The notes under the pieces: model-generated
Seen by the model: the letters and a program-made list of their open reading frames with translations, nothing else
Database searches by the model: none
Told to the model about the DNA's origin: nothing
Shown: one piece after another, positions 5,843 through 8,552 of the stretch
Numbering within the stretch: position 1 is the first letter of the stretch
How the letters are laid out: every line of letters starts with the position of its first letter
Source: an uncultured Methylocystaceae bacterium
GTDB lineage: Bacteria > Pseudomonadota > Alphaproteobacteria > Rhizobiales > Beijerinckiaceae
Reading direction: 5' to 3'
DNA length: 8,552 nucleotides
Assembly: GCA_945956975.1 (NCBI GenBank)
Contig: CAMFKC010000071.1
Coordinates: 1 to 8,552 of the forward strand
Translations under genes and position numbers: made by a program

Positions 5843-6052
5843 TCACGCAGCCTGGAGATTGCCCGCGGACGACTTGCCGGTGCGGCGGTCGGCGACGATC
5901 TCGTAGGAAATCTTCTGGCCTTCATTGAGGCCGGTCATGCCAGCGCGCTCGACAGCCGAGATATGGACGAAAACGTCCTTGCCGCCGTCGTCGGGCTGAA
6001 TGAAACCGAAGCCCTTCTGGGCGTTGAACCACTTGACAGTGCCTGTCGACAT
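5843..6052 (-). CDS. cspA: Cold shock protein, CspA family
   Basis: A 69-residue single cold-shock domain protein, the usual length. It has the nucleic-acid-binding motifs RNP1 (KGFGFI, residues 13-18) and RNP2 (VFVHI, 27-31) and the conserved start TGTVKWFN. ATG 6052 is set by the family N-terminus and by AGGAAG about seven bases upstream. The open frame continues upstream without a stop to 6418, but that stretch has no family resemblance. CspA proteins bind single-stranded RNA and DNA as RNA chaperones in the cytoplasm. Such genes are often controlled by their leader. Here the region upstream of 6053 is untranslated and has a possible -10 (CATAAT, minus strand, 6122-6117) without a good -35. 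The transcript likely ends at the strong hairpin at 5714-5736, leaving a 3' UTR of roughly 130 bases. Confidence 0.95.
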   Translation of the reverse strand: MSTGTVKWFNAQKGFGFIQPDDGGKDVFVHISAVERAGMTGLNEGQKISYEIVADRRTGKSSAGNLQAA

Positions 6053-6224
6053 TTTGACTTCCTGAATAGAGCCACAAGGGCCCGACGGCCGCGACGTTGC
6101 GTCCGTTTTAGATCGAATTATGGGAGGTTTTCTTGCAGCAGCCCTGGGGTTCGCTTCAGCAAAGCTTCGGGCAAGAGCGTCTTCATCTGCAATTCGATCT
6201 TGCACAGGTATCATGAACAAAGCG

Positions 6225-6272
6225 GAAAAGCAAGAAAATACGCGCAGCGACGCTTGCGGCGGTCGCCGCGCG
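6225..6272 (-). terminator. Putative intrinsic terminator downstream of the GGDEF-like gene
   Basis: On the minus strand, ten bases (6272-6263) pair with ten bases (6250-6241) with one G-T wobble, around a 12-base GC-rich loop. The stem is followed by the T-rich tail TATTTTCTTGCTTTTC (6240-6225). It starts 64 bases past the stop of the GGDEF-like gene and upstream of the cold shock gene, so it probably separates the two units. The rest of the 283-bp gap (6053-6335) holds the cold shock leader and no gene I can support. Confidence 0.5.
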
Positions 6273-6335
6273 CGGATTGATAGCGAAGCCGCAGGCGCCG
6301 CGTTCTCGAACCAACCGTGCGCAGCCGACTGCGTT

Positions 6336-7076
6336 TTACGCGCCACTCGCGGCCCGACGGCGGCGCGGCTTTGGCTCCGCTGCCGTGCTGCGAAATCGCG
6401 GCGGCATCTGCGGCGCACGCTGCGTGGAGGGCGTGGGCGACACCTGCGCGCGCGCTGCCCCGATCAGATCGCCGCCGCTGTAGCCGTGCATCGGATAGAG
6501 CGCACGGCCGAAGCGCGGCGGCGTAGCCTGCGGCCAGCCCTTTTCGAGCAGGCGCTGCGTCAGGCGCGCAATCACGCCGTCGACGTTGGAGAGATCGCGA
6601 ATGAGATTGAGGCAGGCGACGATTTCATTCGGCGCAATCATCTCGGCGTGATCGCTCGGCCTCAGCGAAGCGCGGACGACCGCCAGGACGCCCTGTGCAT
6701 CCACCGTCGCGGGCGTACGCAGATAAAGCACGCTGACGCCGCGGCTGAATTCGGCCGAGGATTCCGCCGCCAGGGAGATACGATTTTCGAGCGGCAGATC
6801 GCCCTTATCCGCGTCGAACGGATTTTCGAAAGGCAGGTTCGCGAACTCGCGCATCCCTGCATTGGGTGTGGCGACCGCCGCATCCGGACGGATGTCTCCG
6901 AGCCTCGCGCGCGTCGCGCGGGCTGCGACGACGACGGGCGGGGCGAGCGACAGGACGACGAACAGCCCCGCCAGCCACAGCGAAAACGGAGCAAGCGCCA
7001 GCGCGCAACAAAGCGCGAGCGCCACGAGGACGATGCCGCGCCAGGAGCCTTGCTTCTTTTCCGAACTCGAAAACAT
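6336..7076 (-). CDS. Membrane-anchored protein with degenerate GGDEF domain
   Basis: A 246-residue protein; ATG 7076 has GAGG six bases upstream. Residues 13-52 hold two closely spaced hydrophobic segments (roughly 13-29 and 33-51), a membrane hairpin with the rest likely cytoplasmic. Residues 105-212 follow the order of a GGDEF (diguanylate cyclase) domain: a beta strand FSRGVSVLYLR (110-120), then ASLRPSDHAEMIAPNEIVACLNLI (136-159), matching the usual 'LR.sD..aRlGGDEFavlL' region, a helix (160-180), and FGRALYPMHGYSGGDLIGAARAQ (189-211), matching 'GiAlyP.dG.s..eLl..AD.A'. The signature GG(D/E)EF is replaced by APNEI and the substrate loop after the first strand is shortened, so cyclic di-GMP synthesis is unlikely. 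A Pro/Arg-rich tail (213-246) ends the protein. Fold assignment is by motif alignment by eye; a sensor or binding role is inference. Confidence 0.65.
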   Translation of the reverse strand: MFSSSEKKQGSWRGIVLVALALCCALALAPFSLWLAGLFVVLSLAPPVVVAARATRARLGDIRPDAAVATPNAGMREFANLPFENPFDADKGDLPLENRISLAAESSAEFSRGVSVLYLRTPATVDAQGVLAVVRASLRPSDHAEMIAPNEIVACLNLIRDLSNVDGVIARLTQRLLEKGWPQATPPRFGRALYPMHGYSGGDLIGAARAQVSPTPSTQRAPQMPPRFRSTAAEPKPRRRRAASGA

Positions 7077-7249
7077 TTCCCGCCTCTCAGGTTTCGCACT
7101 TAACGCGCAATAACGGGAAACGACTCGGTCGGACTCGAATCGCGGTTTATGGCGAGTTGACGCGCGCGCGAATCTTTTTCTCGTCGGAAAGCCCCGCGTG
7201 GCGCTACGTCCGAGCTTGCAGGCGAAGGCCCGCCGACCGATGATCGGAC

Positions 7250-7732
7250 ATGCACATCATTCGCCTTCTTGCTCTCGTCATTGCCGTGCTCGCGCTGCTT
7301 GCGCCGGCCGCACACGTCCTAGAACTGCCCAACAAACTGAAGCTCGACGGCCCTTTGTGGCTGTCGGTGCAGCAATCGCTGTATCGCGGCTGGGGTCCGT
7401 TCATCGGCGCGCCGACGGAGATCGGCGGACTGGCTCTGGCGATCGTGTGCGCAGCCTTTTCCAAATTGAGCCGGGCGCGCATGCTCTGGCTGGCGGCTGC
7501 AGCCTGCTACGTGGTGATGCTGATCGCGTTCTTCATGTTCAACGCGCCGGCCAATGCGGCGATCGATTCGTGGACCGCGGCGACGCTTCCCGCGGACTGG
7601 AGCCACTGGCGCGCAAAATGGGAAACCGGCCATGCGATCGCGGCGGTATTTGCAGCGGGCGCGCTGATCTTCGTTTTCAGCGCGCGCAGCCTCGACCGGC
7701 TTGTCGTCGCATCGCGCCCCACGACGCTCTGA
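7250..7732 (+). CDS. DUF1772-like four-helix membrane protein
   Basis: A 160-residue protein with about four transmembrane segments (residues 3-23, 51-70, 78-97 and 127-146). Between the third and fourth lies FNAPANAAIDSWTAATLPADWSHWRAKWETGHAI (97-130 in outline: N98, P100, N102, W108, P114, W117, R121, W124, H128). This matches the DUF1772 signature 'N.P.N..i..W....lP.dW...R.rWe..H'. Most DUF1772 members have no known function; some fungal relatives are described as anthrone oxygenases, and I do not extend that here. ATG 7250 begins the first helix; its Shine-Dalgarno is poor, and an alternative ATG at 7240 is out of frame. It is divergent from the GGDEF-like gene (173 bp, no supported promoter in the gap) and convergent with the VWA gene, 18 bp away. 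Confidence 0.78.
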   Translation: MHIIRLLALVIAVLALLAPAAHVLELPNKLKLDGPLWLSVQQSLYRGWGPFIGAPTEIGGLALAIVCAAFSKLSRARMLWLAAAACYVVMLIAFFMFNAPANAAIDSWTAATLPADWSHWRAKWETGHAIAAVFAAGALIFVFSARSLDRLVVASRPTTL

Positions 7733-7737
7733 ACGCC

Positions 7738-7760
7738 GGTGCGCCGGAATTCAGCGCACC
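7738..7760. terminator. Possible hairpin between convergent stops
   Basis: GGTGCGC (7738-7744) pairs with GCGCACC (7754-7760) around a 9-base loop, and GAAC/GTTC just outside can add pairs across a bulge. It starts six bases after the DUF1772 stop and overlaps the last codons and stop of the VWA gene. No U-tract follows, so termination is uncertain. Confidence 0.3.
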
Positions 7761-8552
7761 AGTTCCTTCATCGCGCCGTCGAGCCCTTCCAGCGTCAGCG
7801 GATACATGCGGTTGGTCATCAGCCGCTGCATCATCTTGATCGACTGCGTGTAGTTCCACTGGTTCTCCGGCACCGGATTGATCCAGACCGTGTGCGGATA
7901 GGTGCGCGTCAGGCGCTCCATCCAGACATGGCCCGGCTCCTCGTTCATGTGCTCGACCGAACCGCCGGGCTGCGTGATCTCATAGGGCGACATCGAGGCG
8001 TCGCCGACGATCACGACCTTGTAATCGTGCGGATAGGTGTGCAGCACCTGCCAGGTCGCGGTCTTGTCGGTGAAGCGGCGCGAATTGTCCTTCCACACGC
8101 CTTCGTAGATGCAATTGTGGAAGTAGAAATGCTCCATGTGCTTGAACTCGGTCTTGCACGCGGAGAACAACTCCTCGACCTGCTTGATGTGCCAGTCCAT
8201 CGAGCCGCCAATGTCGAAGAACAGCAGCACCTTCACGGCGTTGCGGCGCTCCGGGCGCAGCTTGATGTCGAGATAGCCCTGCTTGGCGGTGTCCTTGATC
8301 GTGTTCTCGAGGTCGAGCTCTTCGGGCGCGCCGGTGCGCGCGAACTTGCGCAGACGGCGCAGCGCGATCTTGATGTTGCGCGTGCCGAGCTCGGTGTCGC
8401 CGTCGAGATCCTTGAACTCCCGCTTGTCCCAGACCTTGATCGCGCGGCGGTGGCGCGATTCCTTCTGGCCGATGCGGATGCCCTCGGGATTGTAGCCGTA
8501 GGCGCCGAATGGCGAGGTGCCGGCCGTGCCGATCCACTTGTTGCCGCCCTGG
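7751..8552 (-). CDS. VWA domain protein, CoxE-like, 5' end beyond the window
   Basis: The stop (7753-7751) is inside the window and 266 residues are visible; the frame stays open to the right edge, so the N-terminus is missing (family proteins are about 390 residues, from memory). The internal GTG at 8236 is not the start, because conserved sequence continues upstream: GGNKWIGTAGTSPFGAYGYN, then KVWDKREFKDL, then ELGTRNIKIALRRLRKF. The von Willebrand A-like core begins at VKVLLFFDIGGSMD, with a MIDAS-type DxGxS (fragment residues 113-117), followed by HFYFHNCIYEGVWKDN, VVIVGDASMSPYEI and the C-terminal PLTLEGLDGAMKEL. These proteins commonly pair with a MoxR-type AAA+ ATPase acting on metalloenzyme maturation or envelope functions. 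Such a partner would lie beyond the right edge and is not seen. The family call is firm, the role inferred. Confidence 0.9.
   Translation of the reverse strand, partial: QGGNKWIGTAGTSPFGAYGYNPEGIRIGQKESRHRRAIKVWDKREFKDLDGDTELGTRNIKIALRRLRKFARTGAPEELDLENTIKDTAKQGYLDIKLRPERRNAVKVLLFFDIGGSMDWHIKQVEELFSACKTEFKHMEHFYFHNCIYEGVWKDNSRRFTDKTATWQVLHTYPHDYKVVIVGDASMSPYEITQPGGSVEHMNEEPGHVWMERLTRTYPHTVWINPVPENQWNYTQSIKMMQRLMTNRMYPLTLEGLDGAMKELVR

Noticed and set aside
4881..5906. Long plus-strand open frame (341 codons) overlapping the hydrolase in another frame
   Set aside because: Arg-rich shadow with no motifs; it also runs through the strong terminator and into the cold shock gene on the other strand.
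6317..6337. Small hairpin CGCAG-CCGA-CTGCG followed by TTTT on the plus strand
   Set aside because: Only five base pairs, and no plus-strand gene lies upstream to be terminated; it overlaps the end of the minus-strand GGDEF-like gene.
6053..6418. In-frame upstream extension of the cold shock gene, open without a stop for about 120 codons
   Set aside because: It has no family resemblance, overlaps the putative terminator and the 3' end of the GGDEF-like gene, and the cold shock start at 6052 has its own good Shine-Dalgarno. Open frames of this length are common in GC-rich DNA.
6120..7103. Long plus-strand open frame (327 codons) opposite the GGDEF-like gene
   Set aside because: Composition (Arg, Ala, Gly) and lack of motifs mark it as a shadow of the minus-strand gene, which has a Shine-Dalgarno, membrane segments and domain landmarks.
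7110..7150. tRNA-like T-arm words (GATTCGAGTCC on the minus strand)
   Set aside because: No T-stem, acceptor stem or anticodon arm can be formed around it.

Overview
The window is GC-rich with codon use to match. Its gene families point to an alphaproteobacterium, most likely Hyphomicrobiales (Rhizobiales): a YcjX-type GTPase, a rhizobial-style YkuD lipoprotein, a SixA-like phosphatase, a structural-protein-P5-like protein, a 69-residue cold shock protein and a CoxE-like VWA protein. The genus cannot be fixed from sequence alone. It looks like ordinary chromosome. I see no transposase, integrase, phage module, CRISPR array, tRNA or rRNA.

Layout. (1) 1-205, minus: N-terminal part of a YcjX/DUF463 P-loop protein with a TTG start. 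(2) 407-1887: three small exported proteins of unknown function, at 407-874 (+), 952-1241 (+, frameshifted inside its signal peptide) and 1405-1887 (-). (3) 2091-2762 (+): a Tat/lipobox YkuD-type L,D-transpeptidase whose catalytic Cys is kept while the motif His and Arg are lost. (4) 4390 down to 2827 (-): a two-gene unit of a SixA-like histidine phosphatase followed 10 bp later by a P5-like protein. (5) 4495-5700 (+): an FmdB-family zinc-ribbon protein, then a REP-like double palindrome, then an epoxide-hydrolase-type alpha/beta hydrolase. (6) 7076 down to 5843 (-): a membrane-anchored degenerate GGDEF protein, a putative terminator, a cold shock gene, and a strong terminator shared face to face with the hydrolase. 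(7) 7250-7732 (+): a four-helix DUF1772-like membrane protein. (8) 7751-8552 (-): the C-terminal two thirds of a CoxE-like VWA protein that runs off the right edge.

Genes alternate strand in ones and twos, so most transcription units are short. Hairpins lie between convergent pairs (near 1346-1368, 2778-2811, 5714-5736 and 7738-7760). The only clear operon-like couplings are the phosphatase with the P5-like gene, and possibly fmdB with the hydrolase.

I do not see a convincing new multi-gene system. The points most worth a second look are two catalytically degenerate members of well-known enzyme families (YkuD and GGDEF), the frameshifted exported-protein gene, and the REP-like palindrome pair that abuts the hydrolase ribosome binding site.
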